From: Candidatus Rokuibacteriota bacterium
GTDB taxonomy: Bacteria > Methylomirabilota > Methylomirabilia > Rokubacteriales > CSP1-6
NCBI GenBank assembly: GCA_003220535.1
Contig: QHSU01000064.1
Location: 62,001-126,000, forward strand
Length of the DNA: 64,000 nucleotides
Direction: 5' to 3'
Position numbers and translations under genes: made by a program. Numbering within the stretch: the stretch's first letter is position 1; each line of letters opens with the position of its first letter. Under the pieces are notes generated by a model that did not search any database, was not told the DNA's origin, and saw nothing but the letters and a program-made list of their open reading frames with translations. Shown here in pieces: positions 34,484 through 43,744 of the stretch.

Positions 34484-35521
34484 GTGAGCGCCGCGCTGCC
34501 GCCGATTCCGACGCACGTGATGGGGAGCCACGGCTTCCCCGGCTGGTTCTGGACCGCGCTCGACAAGATCAGGGCGGGCGAGTACGGCCAGACCGACGTC
34601 AAGGAGACGTTCGACGACGCGACCCAGCTCGCCATCCGCGACCAGGAGCGTGCGGGCGTCGACGTCATCTGCGACGGCGAGATGCGGCGCTTCTTCTTCG
34701 TGCAGACCTTCTACGAAAAGATGGAGGGCCTCGACCCGGTCGAGCCGCTCCGGAAGACGGGACTCTACGCCTACGACTCGGCGCCGCGCTATCGGCCGCG
34801 CCAGCGCATCAAGGTGCCGCGCGGGCTCGGCGCCGTCGAGGAGTTCCGCTACCTGGTGACCCAGACCGAGAAGCCCGTGAAGGCGACGTGCCCGGGCCCG
34901 GTCACGCTCTCGATCCACGTGCAGCTCCGGCCCGGTGACGTGTACGGCAACGATCGGCTCGCCCTCTGCTGGGACTTCGTCCCGGCCATCAACGCCGAGC
35001 TCCGCGCCCTGGTCGAGGCGGGCGCGGACTACATCCAGATCGACGAGCCGTCGGCGGCGATCGTGCCGGGCCAGATCGCCGAGTACGTGAAGATGTTCAA
35101 CGCCTGCGTCGACGGCGTGCGCGCGCGGATCGCCTACCACGTCTGCTTCGGCAACCTCCTGTCGCGGCCACGGGGTAAGCGCTCGTACCGCTGGATGTTC
35201 CCGGCCCTACTCGACGCGAAATGCCAGCAGTTCGTCTTCGAGTACGCCAACCGCGAGATGGCGGAGATCGAGCACTGGAAGGAGATCGGCGTCGACCGCG
35301 ACGTGGCCTGCGGCGTCGTCGACGTGAAGTCGTTCTACATGGAGACGCCGGAGGACGTCGCCGAGCGGCTCGCCCTCTGCGCCAGGTTCATCCCCCTCGA
35401 GCGCCTGTCCGCGGTGCCCGACTGCGGCTTCTTTCCGGTGCCGCGCTGGGTCGCGTTCGAGAAGCTGAAGCGGCTCGTCGCCGGCACCAGGCTCGCGCGC
35501 CAGCAGCTGGGGCTCGTGTAG
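34484..35521 (+). CDS. MetE-C-domain-like zinc methyltransferase, paralogue 1
   Basis: 345 residues, homologous to the C-terminal half of cobalamin-independent methionine synthase and lacking the N-terminal half. The zinc site is intact: H219 and C221 (YHVCFGN), E253, C314 (VPDCGFF). Also PTHVMGSHGFPGWFW at the start and VDVICDGEMRR. Such short proteins transfer methyl or alkyl groups to or from thiols (core-MetE, coenzyme M transferase relatives). GTG 34484 follows TAAAGA by seven bases. It precedes a Liv-type transporter by three bases, and a second paralogue follows that transporter. Confidence 0.78.
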   Translation: MSAALPPIPTHVMGSHGFPGWFWTALDKIRAGEYGQTDVKETFDDATQLAIRDQERAGVDVICDGEMRRFFFVQTFYEKMEGLDPVEPLRKTGLYAYDSAPRYRPRQRIKVPRGLGAVEEFRYLVTQTEKPVKATCPGPVTLSIHVQLRPGDVYGNDRLALCWDFVPAINAELRALVEAGADYIQIDEPSAAIVPGQIAEYVKMFNACVDGVRARIAYHVCFGNLLSRPRGKRSYRWMFPALLDAKCQQFVFEYANREMAEIEHWKEIGVDRDVACGVVDVKSFYMETPEDVAERLALCARFIPLERLSAVPDCGFFPVPRWVAFEKLKRLVAGTRLARQQLGLV

Positions 35522-35524
35522 CGT

Positions 35525-36796
35525 ATGCGGACCTCACGACGACAGTTCCTCGAGCTCCTGGGCGCCGGTGCCGGCGCGGCCGCGGCGGCGCGGCTCGACG
35601 CCCCGCCCGTCTTCGCGCAAGCGGCCGGTCCCGTGAAGATCGGCGTCCTGGCCATCCGGGCCGGCATCGCGGCGCCGGTGGGCATGGCGGGGCTCCGCGG
35701 CACCGAGTGGTGGGCCGAGCGCGTGAACAGGGCCGGAGGGATTCTCGGGCGACCCGTGCAGCTCGTCGTGGAGGAGGAATCGAACCCGAAGGACACGGTG
35801 GAGCGCTACCGCAAGCTCGTGTTGCAAGATCAGGTCGAGGTCGTGCTGGGCGGGATCTCCACGGGCGTGACGCTCGCACTCGGCCCCGTGGCGGAGGATC
35901 TCGGTACGCCCTGGCTCTCCTGGGACGGCACGACCCAGAAGGGCGTCGAAGAGACGATGCCGAGCCCGAAATGGGCGTTCAAGAGCGTGGACAACGAGGT
36001 CGAGGCGATCGTCGCCGGGATCCTCACGCCGAAGTACTTCAAGGGCATCAAGACCGTCGCCGGCATCGGCAACGACTACTCCTACGGCCACGACTGCTGG
36101 GAAGCCTACCAGGCCGTGCTCAAGCGCTACCTCCCCGACGTGAAGTTCGTGCTCGAGCTCTTCCCCAAGCTCGGAGTGACGGACTTCACCTCGCACATCG
36201 CCGCCATCCAGCAGTCGAAGGCGGACCTCCTGATGTGCTCCTTCTGGTCCGGCGACGCGACGATCCTCATGAAGCAGGCCGCCGCGGTCGGCCTCTTCAA
36301 GACCATGAAGGGCGTTTTCACCACGGCGGGCGGCGTCCACGACTCGCTGAAGAAGGAGTTCACGCCGGAAGGGCTGCTGCTCGGCTACAACACCATGTAC
36401 TTCCACGACCCCAAGGGCAGCCCCCTGCTCAAGCAGTTCGTCCGCGAGTACAAGGCGAAGTACAACGAGTATCCGCCTTATGAGTGCGACCACGCCTACT
36501 TCAACGCCGAGTCCTACAAGGCCGCGGTCGAGAAGGCCTCCGGACCGGCCAAGAAGTGGCCCGAGAAGGGGCCGGTCGTCAAGGCGCTCGAGGGCATCGA
36601 GGTCGAGTCGCTCTCCGGCCGGCGGAGCTGGCGCGAGGACCACGTCCAGATGTGCAACTTCTATCAGGGGATCACGACGCATAAGAACGGCTACGACTTC
36701 GTGACGATCAGCCCCATCGAGGTCGTGTCCACCAAGCAGGCGATGAAGCCCGCGGGGGCGAAGCTCTTCGAGTGGATCAACGGCTGGAAGATCTAG
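35525..36796 (+). CDS. Liv-type ABC transporter substrate-binding protein, system 1
   Basis: 423 residues. Twin-arginine signal TSRRQFLELLGAGAG with cleavage after VFAQA, then a type I periplasmic-binding fold: VKIGVLAIRAGIAAPVGM, EWWAERVNRAGGILGRPVQL and GISTGVTLALGPVAEDLGTP. Captures a small molecule in the periplasm for the LivHMGF-like permease that follows. The ligand is not obvious; the bracketing MetE-like genes suggest a methylated or thio compound. ATG 35525 directly follows the paralogue-1 stop. Confidence 0.85.
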   Translation: MRTSRRQFLELLGAGAGAAAAARLDAPPVFAQAAGPVKIGVLAIRAGIAAPVGMAGLRGTEWWAERVNRAGGILGRPVQLVVEEESNPKDTVERYRKLVLQDQVEVVLGGISTGVTLALGPVAEDLGTPWLSWDGTTQKGVEETMPSPKWAFKSVDNEVEAIVAGILTPKYFKGIKTVAGIGNDYSYGHDCWEAYQAVLKRYLPDVKFVLELFPKLGVTDFTSHIAAIQQSKADLLMCSFWSGDATILMKQAAAVGLFKTMKGVFTTAGGVHDSLKKEFTPEGLLLGYNTMYFHDPKGSPLLKQFVREYKAKYNEYPPYECDHAYFNAESYKAAVEKASGPAKKWPEKGPVVKALEGIEVESLSGRRSWREDHVQMCNFYQGITTHKNGYDFVTISPIEVVSTKQAMKPAGAKLFEWINGWKI

Positions 36797-36844
36797 CGGC
36801 GTGAGCGCGGGTCGCGAGCCGGCGCGGCGGCCGCCAGGAGCCGG

Positions 36845-37732
36845 ATGACCCCGCACGTCGTCAACGTCCTGCTGAGCGGCGTCTTCCACGCGAGCATCCT
36901 GTTCCTGGTGGCCGCGGGCCTCCAGGTCGTCTTCGGCGTCCAGAAGATCTTCAACCTCGCGTGCGGGTCGTTCTACGCGCTCGGCGCCTACGTCGGCGTC
37001 TCTGCCGTCGGCTGGTACGCGGGCGCCGGCGGGCCGCCCGCGCTGTTCATCGTTCCCCTGGCGCTGGCCGGCCTCGCGGTGGGGGCGGTCGGCGTGGTCG
37101 TCGAACGCGGGCTTCTCAGCTTCGTCTACGACCGCGACGAGACCTTCCAGCTCTTGCTGACGTTCGCGGTCGTCCTCATGATGGAGGACGCGATCCGCCT
37201 GACGTGGGGGACGGCGCCGCGCTCGACCGCCGGGCTCTATCTCGCCTACGGCCAGGTCCGCCTCCTCGGTGCGACCGTGCCCGTCTACAACCTCGTCGTC
37301 ATCGGCGCCAGCCTCGCGATCGCGCTCGCCATCGGCTGGCTCCTCACGCGCACCGCCTTCGGCCGCATCATGCGCGCCACCGCCGACAATCGCGAGATGG
37401 CCGAGGCGCTCGGCGTCGACATGCGCCGCGTCTCCGCCAAGGTCTTCACGCTGGGCGCCGCCCTCGGCACGCTCGGCGGCGCGCTCGTCATCCCCGCGAC
37501 GGCGGCGATGAGCGAGATGGGCATCGAGCTGATCGTCGAGGCCTTCGCCGTCGTCGTGATCGGCGGGCTCGGCTCGATTCGAGGTGCGTTCGTGGGCGCG
37601 CTCGTCGTCGGTGTCCTCCGTTCGGTCGCGATCTCCGTGTATCCGGAGCTCGAGATGCTGCTGATCTATCTCATCGTGATCGTGGTGCTGGTGTTGCGGC
37701 CGCGTGGTCTCTTCGGCGGAGCCGCGACGTGA
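36845..37732 (+). CDS. Branched-chain amino acid-type ABC permease, LivH-like, system 1
   Basis: 295 residues, about eight membrane segments. LivH pattern: LQVVFGVQKIFNLACGSFY at the N terminus, then GVVVERGLLSFVYDRDE, ATADNREMAEALGVDMRRVS (the cytoplasmic coupling loop) and VVVIGGLGSIRGAFVGALVVG. AGGAG lies upstream of ATG 36845. It overlaps the next permease gene by four bases. Confidence 0.88.
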   Translation: MTPHVVNVLLSGVFHASILFLVAAGLQVVFGVQKIFNLACGSFYALGAYVGVSAVGWYAGAGGPPALFIVPLALAGLAVGAVGVVVERGLLSFVYDRDETFQLLLTFAVVLMMEDAIRLTWGTAPRSTAGLYLAYGQVRLLGATVPVYNLVVIGASLAIALAIGWLLTRTAFGRIMRATADNREMAEALGVDMRRVSAKVFTLGAALGTLGGALVIPATAAMSEMGIELIVEAFAVVVIGGLGSIRGAFVGALVVGVLRSVAISVYPELEMLLIYLIVIVVLVLRPRGLFGGAAT

Positions 37733-38685
37733 AGCGGGGTCTGGTCGTGACGGTGGCGACGGCCGCGGTCGCCGCGGCGCCGTTCGTCGCGTCGACCTAC
37801 CACGTCCTGCTCATGCTGCCGTTCATGGCCTACGGGGTCATCCTGCTCGGACTCAACCTCCTGTTCGGGTATACCGGCCTCGTCTCGTTCGGCCACGCGC
37901 TGTTCGTCGCGATCGGCGCGTATACCGGGGCGTTCCTCACGACCCACGGCAAGGTCCGTTCTCTCGAGGTGATCCTCGTCGCCGCGGCGTCGTTCGGCAC
38001 GCTGGTCGCGGTCCCGGTCGCGGCGCTCTGCGTGCGGTACGTGAAGATCTACTTCGGCATGCTCACCCTCGCCTTCGGCATGGTCTTCTACACGTTCGTC
38101 CTGAAGTTCTACCGGCTCACCGGAGGCGACGAGGGCACGCCGTTCCTGCGCCCGTCACTGCTCGGGCAGAGCCTCGACGCGATGCCGAAGGTCGACTATC
38201 TCGCCGGGCCCTACTACTACTACTCGCTGGCCGTGCTCGGGCTGGCGGCTCTCTGCATGTGGCGCATCGTCCATTCGCCGTTCGGTTTGTGCCTCAAGAC
38301 GATCCGCGACAACCCCGCGAAAGCCGAGACGCTCGGCATCGGGGTCACGCGCTACCGCTTCTACGCCTTCGTCATCTCCGCGATCTACGCCGCCGTCGGG
38401 GGCGCGCTCCTGGGTCCGCCGACCGGGAACGTCGACCCGACCCTCGCCTACTGGACGCACTCCGGCAACCTTGTGTTCATGACGCTCCTCGGCGGGTTCG
38501 CCAGCTTCTTCGGTCCCGTGGTCGGCGCCTTCGTGTTCATTTATCTACAAAACTGGGTGATGTCGATCGTGCCGTACTGGCGGCTGATCTTCGGCGCGAT
38601 GCTCGCGGTGATCGTCATCTTCGCGCCGGAGGGGCTCATGGGGCTCGTGACCCGCCGCGGCCCGGCGCCGACGTCGCGGGCATGA
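37729..38685 (+). CDS. Branched-chain amino acid-type ABC permease, LivM-like, system 1
   Basis: 318 residues, about nine membrane segments. LivM pattern: GLNLLFGYTGLVSFGHALFV, then FRLTGGDEG-type loop (YRLTGGDEGTPFLRP), CLKTIRDNPAKAETLGIGV coupling loop and LLGGFASFFGPVVGAFVF. GTG 37729 overlaps the livH stop, and its own stop overlaps the ATP-binding gene. Confidence 0.88.
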   Translation: MKRGLVVTVATAAVAAAPFVASTYHVLLMLPFMAYGVILLGLNLLFGYTGLVSFGHALFVAIGAYTGAFLTTHGKVRSLEVILVAAASFGTLVAVPVAALCVRYVKIYFGMLTLAFGMVFYTFVLKFYRLTGGDEGTPFLRPSLLGQSLDAMPKVDYLAGPYYYYSLAVLGLAALCMWRIVHSPFGLCLKTIRDNPAKAETLGIGVTRYRFYAFVISAIYAAVGGALLGPPTGNVDPTLAYWTHSGNLVFMTLLGGFASFFGPVVGAFVFIYLQNWVMSIVPYWRLIFGAMLAVIVIFAPEGLMGLVTRRGPAPTSRA

Positions 38686-39440
38686 TTCTGCAGGCGGACG
38701 GGCTCAGGAAGTTCTACGGAGAGTTCTGCGCCCTCGACGGCGTGAGCCTCGGGGTCGACGCGGGCGAGTTCGTCTCGATCATCGGACCGAATGGCGCCGG
38801 CAAGTCGACGCTGATCAACATCCTCACCGGCATCACGCGGCCGAGCGCGGGCACCGTGCGCTTCAAGGACCGGGAGGTCGGCGGCATCGGCCCGGTGCGC
38901 CTGGCGCGGCTCGGCATGGCCCGCTCCTTCCAGCTCGTCCAAATCTTCCCCGACCTTACGGTCCTCGAGACGCTCCAGGCCGCGGTCGTGGCCCGACTCG
39001 GGCGCGGGACCCGCCTGTTCGCGTCGCTGGCCGGAGACCACGAGGTGCAGGAAGGCGCGCTCGAGGTCGCCGAGCTGTTCGGCCTCGGCGACCAGCGCCA
39101 CATGCCGGCCAGACACTTGCCGCAGGGTGACAAGAAGCTCCTCGACGTGGCTTCCGCGTTCGCGCTGAAGCCGGAGATCATCCTCCTCGACGAGCCGACG
39201 TCGGGGGTCAGCACCGCGGACAAGACGGCGATCATGGAGACCCTGGTGGCGGCGTCGAAGCGGATCGGGCTCCGAGCCATCATCCAGGTGGAGCACGACA
39301 TGGACATCGTCTTCGCGTACTCGGACCGCATCATCGCGCTCCACCAGGGCAAAGTGCTGGCCGACGCCGCGCCGGCGGCGATTCTGTCCGACCAGCGGGT
39401 GATCGACGCCGTGATCGGCCGCAGGGCCCGGGCGTCTTGA
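38682..39440 (+). CDS. ABC transporter ATP-binding protein, LivG-like, system 1
   Basis: 252 residues. Walker A GPNGAGKST, Walker B IILLDEPTSG and switch His in QVEHDMDIV are intact. The ABC signature is unusual: LPQGDKKLLDVA instead of the LSxGQ form, as in a divergent LivG branch. ATG 38682 overlaps the livM stop by four bases. Confidence 0.88.
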   Translation: MILQADGLRKFYGEFCALDGVSLGVDAGEFVSIIGPNGAGKSTLINILTGITRPSAGTVRFKDREVGGIGPVRLARLGMARSFQLVQIFPDLTVLETLQAAVVARLGRGTRLFASLAGDHEVQEGALEVAELFGLGDQRHMPARHLPQGDKKLLDVASAFALKPEIILLDEPTSGVSTADKTAIMETLVAASKRIGLRAIIQVEHDMDIVFAYSDRIIALHQGKVLADAAPAAILSDQRVIDAVIGRRARAS

Positions 39441-39450
39441 GCGCCGTGCG

Positions 39451-40161
39451 ATGCTGACCGTCACCGACGTCGACGTCTTCATCCAGACGAGTCACATCCT
39501 GCGCCACGTGTCGCTCGAGGTCGGCGCCCGCGAAGTCATCTGCCTGGTGGGTCGCAACGGCTCGGGCAAGACGACGACCCTCAGGACGATCATGGGCTAT
39601 CACCGGCCGCGAGCGGGTCGGGTCGAGTTCCGGGGCCAGCCCATCCACGGCCGCCGCACCCACGAGATCGCCTTGCTCGGGCTCGGCTGGGCCCCCGAGG
39701 ACTCCGCCATCTTCTCGGATCTCACCGTCGCCGAGAACATCGAGATCGCAACCTGGACGCGGCCGGGAGGCCGCCCCGCCGCCGAGCGCATCGAGCTGGC
39801 CTACGACGTGTTTCCGGGGCTTCGTCGCTATATGGCGCGCAAGGGCCCCGCGATGAGCGGGGGCGAACGCAAGATGCTCTCGATCGCCCGCGCCCTGGCC
39901 CTCGACCCCGAGCTCCTGCTGCTCGACGAGCCGTTCGAAGGTCTGTCCCCCGCCATCATTCCCGCCGTGAGCCTCGGCATTGCCGCGATCACGAGGCTCG
40001 GCCGCGCGATCCTCATCGCCGAGTCCAACATCCACCACGTGCCCGACTACACGACCCGACTCTACGTCATCGAGCGCGGCGAGATCATTTTCGACGGACC
40101 GCCCGACGACGCCTGGCGGGATACCACCGTTTCACGGATAATCGGAGGTGCTCCGCGATGA
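39451..40161 (+). CDS. ABC transporter ATP-binding protein, LivF-like, system 1
   Basis: 236 residues. Walker A GRNGSGKTTTLRTIMG, signature MSGGERKMLSIA, Walker B LLLLDEPFEGLSP; the LivF-type AEDSAIFSDLTVAENI segment precedes. The switch His is replaced: LIAESNIHHVPDY has Glu-Ser-Asn where LivF usually has EQN/EQH, so only the following His residues could serve. Its stop overlaps the start of MetE-like paralogue 2. Confidence 0.86.
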   Translation: MLTVTDVDVFIQTSHILRHVSLEVGAREVICLVGRNGSGKTTTLRTIMGYHRPRAGRVEFRGQPIHGRRTHEIALLGLGWAPEDSAIFSDLTVAENIEIATWTRPGGRPAAERIELAYDVFPGLRRYMARKGPAMSGGERKMLSIARALALDPELLLLDEPFEGLSPAIIPAVSLGIAAITRLGRAILIAESNIHHVPDYTTRLYVIERGEIIFDGPPDDAWRDTTVSRIIGGAPR

Positions 40162-41201
40162 CGAATCTCTCCGAGGCCACCTTGCCCCTGATCCCGACTG
40201 CGGTCGTCGGCTCGCACGGCAAGCCCGGCTGGTGGTTCGCCTCGGTCAAGGCCCTCGAGCAGGGCGACTTTGGCCCCGGCGACATGGAAGAGATGTTCGA
40301 CGACGCCGCGAACACCGCCATCCGCGACATGGAGCGGGCCGGGATCGACATCATCACCGACGGCGAGGTCCGCCGGCTGGACGGCTACGTCGACTCCTAC
40401 TACGCCATCATCAAGGGCATCGAGCCCCTCCCCGTCCGCCGCAAGGCGGGCCCGTGGGGCTACGACCAGCAGACGCGCTACGAGGCGGTCGGCCGCATCG
40501 AGACGCCACCGGGTGGACTCGGCATCGTCAAGGAGTTCGAATTCCTCCGCGCCCACACCACGCGACACACCAAGGCGACCTGCGCCGGCCCGCTCACGTT
40601 CGGCTCGCGAATCCATCCGGGCAAGCTCTACAAGAGCGTCGTCGACGTGGCGGAGCGCTTCGCCGAGGTCATCAACGAGGAGCTGCGCGGGCTCGTCGCG
40701 GCCGGCGCCGACTTCATCCAGCTGGACGAGCCGGCGCGCGGCAACGTCTCCGGCGAGGAGATGGCCCGGCTCTTCAATGTGGCCACCGCGGGCGTCAAGG
40801 CGAAGCTCGCCTTCCACATCTGCTTCGGCAACCGGTTCGGCCGCTCGCGCTTCAGCCGCTCCTACGAGGCGTACTTCCCCGGACTGCTCAAGGCACGCGC
40901 CGACCAGCTCGTCCTGGAGTTCGCGGGCCGGGAGCTCAGCGAGCTCGACCTGTGGAAGCGTTACGGCGAGGGCCGCGAGCTCGGGGCGGGTGTGATCGAC
41001 GTGAAGGGGTTCAACCAGGACACCGTCGAGGAGGTGGCGACGCGGATCCGGCGCGTGCTCCAGGTGTGCCCGGCCGAGAAGCTGACCGTGAATCCCGACT
41101 GCGGCTTCGGCTGGTCGCCGCGCTCCATGTGCAACCAGAAGCTCGCGGCCCTGGCCGCCGGCGCCGCCCTCGTGCGCAAGGAGCTGTCGGGCCGCAGCTG
41201 A
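40158..41201 (+). CDS. MetE-C-domain-like zinc methyltransferase, paralogue 2
   Basis: 347 residues, same family as the gene at 34484. Zinc ligands H220 and C222 (FHICFGN), E254 and C315 (NPDCGFG) have the same spacing. PTAVVGSHGKPGWWF opens the barrel and IDIITDGEVRRLDGY follows. ATG 40158 overlaps the livF stop by four bases, so it is translated with the transporter. Substrate probably related to the cargo of system 1; a thiol or corrinoid methyl transfer is the family reaction. Confidence 0.8.
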   Translation: MTNLSEATLPLIPTAVVGSHGKPGWWFASVKALEQGDFGPGDMEEMFDDAANTAIRDMERAGIDIITDGEVRRLDGYVDSYYAIIKGIEPLPVRRKAGPWGYDQQTRYEAVGRIETPPGGLGIVKEFEFLRAHTTRHTKATCAGPLTFGSRIHPGKLYKSVVDVAERFAEVINEELRGLVAAGADFIQLDEPARGNVSGEEMARLFNVATAGVKAKLAFHICFGNRFGRSRFSRSYEAYFPGLLKARADQLVLEFAGRELSELDLWKRYGEGRELGAGVIDVKGFNQDTVEEVATRIRRVLQVCPAEKLTVNPDCGFGWSPRSMCNQKLAALAAGAALVRKELSGRS

Positions 41202-41228
41202 GCCGGGCTCGCGGCGCCCGCGCTCCCC

Positions 41229-42185
41229 TCACACGCAGGCGTGCGCGGCGCCCTTGCCGCGCAATCGCTCCATGCCCGCAAGCATGCGCGGCAGGTCCAT
41301 CGGCTGGTCCAGCTCGTCACGGAACTCCTGGTAGCAGCGCATGACGTTCGGCAGGATGCGCTCGGCGTCGCTCCAGGACGCGTACACGCCGAGCTTGATG
41401 TCGCCGGCCGCGGCCTCCGCCGGCATTCCGGCGTCGAAGCGCCGCTTGGCCTCGCGCCGAACCAGGGCCAGGTACTCGCGCATGTGCTTGAGATCCGTCC
41501 TGGTGCCGATAGGGCCGTGGCCGGGCACGATGACGTCCGCCTCGTAGCGCAGCAGGCGGTCGGCGGCCTTGATCCAGTTGCCGACGTGGCCCTGGAAGGC
41601 GAGCGGTGTGACGTAGTGGAACGCGATGTCGCCGGCGAACAGGATCCGCTCCTTCGGGAGGTACGCGACGGCATCGCCGACCGTGTGCGCAGCGAAGCCC
41701 GGGTGCCAGAGCTGGATCTCCCGATCGCCGTCGTGGAGGACCATGCGATCGTCGAAGGTCACCGTCGGCAGCACGACCTCGAGCTTCGCGAACTCGGCGG
41801 CGAATCGCGGCATGAAGCGCTGGAGCAGCGGCAGGGGTGGAAATCCGGGGGCGAGCGCCTCGCGACACTTCTCGCTCGCCACGATCGTCGCGCCCCGGAA
41901 GAACCGGTTGCCGCCGGTGTGGTCGAGGTGGTGGTGGGTGTTGATGAGCTGGGCGATCGGTCGGCGCGTCGTCTTCTTGATGGCCGCCACGAGGCGCTTC
42001 GTCATGGAGGGGACCATCAGCGCGTCCACGGCCACCGCGGTCTCGGGTCCGACGATGAGCCCGGCGTTGGCGACGCCGGTGTCGCCGCTCGGATCGATGC
42101 CCGCCCCCTGCACGTAGGCGAAGACCCGGGCACCGATCTCGATCATCCCGCTCTTCCACCGCGTGGGTACCGCGTGACGGGCCAT
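41229..42185 (-). CDS. Metallo-beta-lactamase-fold hydrolase
   Basis: 318 residues. Zinc motif INTHHHLDHTGGN (HxHxDH near 83-95), second His in LWHPGFAAHTVGDAV, Asp in ILFAGDIAFHY and a final His in VIVPGHGPIG. It resembles SoxH-like or quinoprotein-relay MBL proteins, without a signal peptide. ATG 42185 is taken; ATG 42146 is an alternative close to the first conserved strand. The frame stays open far upstream only as antisense of the LivG-like gene. Product and partner unknown. Confidence 0.82.
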   Translation of the reverse strand: MARHAVPTRWKSGMIEIGARVFAYVQGAGIDPSGDTGVANAGLIVGPETAVAVDALMVPSMTKRLVAAIKKTTRRPIAQLINTHHHLDHTGGNRFFRGATIVASEKCREALAPGFPPLPLLQRFMPRFAAEFAKLEVVLPTVTFDDRMVLHDGDREIQLWHPGFAAHTVGDAVAYLPKERILFAGDIAFHYVTPLAFQGHVGNWIKAADRLLRYEADVIVPGHGPIGTRTDLKHMREYLALVRREAKRRFDAGMPAEAAAGDIKLGVYASWSDAERILPNVMRCYQEFRDELDQPMDLPRMLAGMERLRGKGAAHACV

Positions 42186-42217
42186 GTCCGCGCGGAACGA
42201 TAGCACACCTCGGTGCC

Positions 42218-42246
42218 TTGACACGGCGAAGCCCCCCGTGCACTCT
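42218..42246 (+). promoter_or_regulatory. Promoter of the second livG/livF pair
   Basis: Consensus -35 TTGACA (42218-42223), exactly 17 bases, then a weak -10 CACTCT (42241-42246), exactly six bases, then ATG 42253. The six-base gap is the same as at the other leaderless starts, so this transcript is also likely to lack a leader. Confidence 0.5.
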
Positions 42247-42252
42247 CCCGCT

Positions 42253-43002
42253 ATGCCCGACGCCGTCCTGCTGCGCACCGAGCGCCTCACGCGCGCGTAC
42301 GGCAGCCTGCTGGCGGTGTCCGACGTCGACGTCAGCGTCCGGCGGGGCGAGCTGCGGTCGATCATCGGCCCCAACGGGGCCGGCAAGACGACCTTCTTCC
42401 GTCTGATCTCCGGCGAGACGGTACCGACCTCCGGCCGGATCTGGTTCGACGGCGCGGACATCACCGGGATGCCCCAGCACGCCACGGCGCGGCTGGGCAT
42501 CGCGAAGTCGTATCAGATCACCAACGTCTTCCCGCATCTCAGCGTGCTCGAGAACGTGCGGGTCGCCGTGCAGGGCTATGCGAGGTCCTTCAATTTCTGG
42601 TCGCGCTCCGATCGGCTCACCGACGTGCGCGACCGCGCCGCCGCGATCCTGAAATCGATCGGGCTCGCGAGCAAGCTCGACATGCTCGCCGCGCATCTCT
42701 CCCACGGCGAGAAGCGCCACCTCGAGCTCGCCATCGCGCTCGCGTCCGATCCCACCCTGCTGCTCCTCGACGAGCCCACCGCGGGCATGAGCCCGGAGGA
42801 GACCGACTCGACGATGGGACTGATCCGCGAGCTGGGCGCCGGGCGCACGGTGGTGCTGGTCGAGCACAAGATGAAGGTGGTGATGCGGATATCCGACCGC
42901 ATCACGGTGCTCCACCAGGGCCAGGTGCTCGCCGAGGGCACGCCGGAGGAGATCCGCGCCAACGAGCGCGTGCAACAGACCTATCTAGGCGCCGGCCGAT
43001 GA
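42253..43002 (+). CDS. ABC transporter ATP-binding protein, LivG-like, system 2
   Basis: 249 residues. Walker A GPNGAGKTTFFRLISG, LivG-type YQITNVFPHLSVLENVRVA, signature LSHGEKRHLELA, Walker B LLLLDEPTAGMSPEE and switch His in LVEHKMKVV. ATG 42253 has a -35/-10 pair with leaderless spacing. Its permease and binding protein partners are probably the convergent genes at 45509-48577. Confidence 0.9.
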   Translation: MPDAVLLRTERLTRAYGSLLAVSDVDVSVRRGELRSIIGPNGAGKTTFFRLISGETVPTSGRIWFDGADITGMPQHATARLGIAKSYQITNVFPHLSVLENVRVAVQGYARSFNFWSRSDRLTDVRDRAAAILKSIGLASKLDMLAAHLSHGEKRHLELAIALASDPTLLLLDEPTAGMSPEETDSTMGLIRELGAGRTVVLVEHKMKVVMRISDRITVLHQGQVLAEGTPEEIRANERVQQTYLGAGR

Positions 43003-43709
43003 GCCTGCTCGCCGTCGAGGACATCCACACCTACTACGGCGAAGCCCACATTCTCCAGGGCGTGTCGCTGACGGTCGCCGAGGGCGAGGTGGTCACGCTC
43101 ATCGGGCGTAACGGCGCCGGCAAAACGACGACGCTCCGCTCGATCATGGGGCTCGCGCGACCCCGGCGGGGCCACGTGCGGTTGCGCGGCGAGGACCTCA
43201 CGCCGCTGGGGACCCACGAGATCGCGCGTCGTGGCATCGCGTGGATTCCCGAGGAGCGGCGGGTGCTGCCGAACCTCACGGTGCTGGAGAACCTCCGGCT
43301 CGGAATGCTCGGCGCCTCGGCGCGGAACGGCGACGCCGAGGTACTGGAGGAGGTCTTCGACTATTTCCCCCGGCTGCGCGAGCGCATCGAGCACCGCGGC
43401 CGGTTCCTCTCGGGCGGCGAGCAGCAGATGCTCGCCATCGCTCGCGGAATGGTGAGTCGGCCGTCGGTCATGCTGGTGGACGAGCCGACCGAGGGACTGG
43501 CGCCCCTGCTCGTCCAGAACCTCACCGAGATCCTCGCCGCCATCAACCGGCGGGGCACCACGATCTTGTTGGTGGAGCAGACCCTCGAAGTCGCGCTGGC
43601 TCTCTCACATCGCCTGTACGTCATGGACCAGGGGCGGATCCAGTTCGAGGGCACGCCCGACGCGCTCCGCCGGGACCCGACGGTCCAGCAGCGCTTCCTC
43701 GAGATCTAG
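42999..43709 (+). CDS. ABC transporter ATP-binding protein, LivF-like, system 2
   Basis: 236 residues. Walker A GRNGAGKTTTLRSIMG, WIPEERRVLPNLTVLENL, signature LSGGEQQMLAIA, Walker B VMLVDEPTEGLAP, and LLVEQTLEVAL with the usual EQ switch. ATG 42999 overlaps the livG-like stop by four bases. Confidence 0.9.
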   Translation: MSLLAVEDIHTYYGEAHILQGVSLTVAEGEVVTLIGRNGAGKTTTLRSIMGLARPRRGHVRLRGEDLTPLGTHEIARRGIAWIPEERRVLPNLTVLENLRLGMLGASARNGDAEVLEEVFDYFPRLRERIEHRGRFLSGGEQQMLAIARGMVSRPSVMLVDEPTEGLAPLLVQNLTEILAAINRRGTTILLVEQTLEVALALSHRLYVMDQGRIQFEGTPDALRRDPTVQQRFLEI

Positions 43710-43744
43710 CGTCGGGATCCCGGCGGCGAAGCTTCGGAACTATC

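Noticed and set aside
42186-42500. N-terminal extension of the MBL hydrolase to 423 residues
   Set aside because: The extension is antisense to the LivG-like gene and lacks homology.
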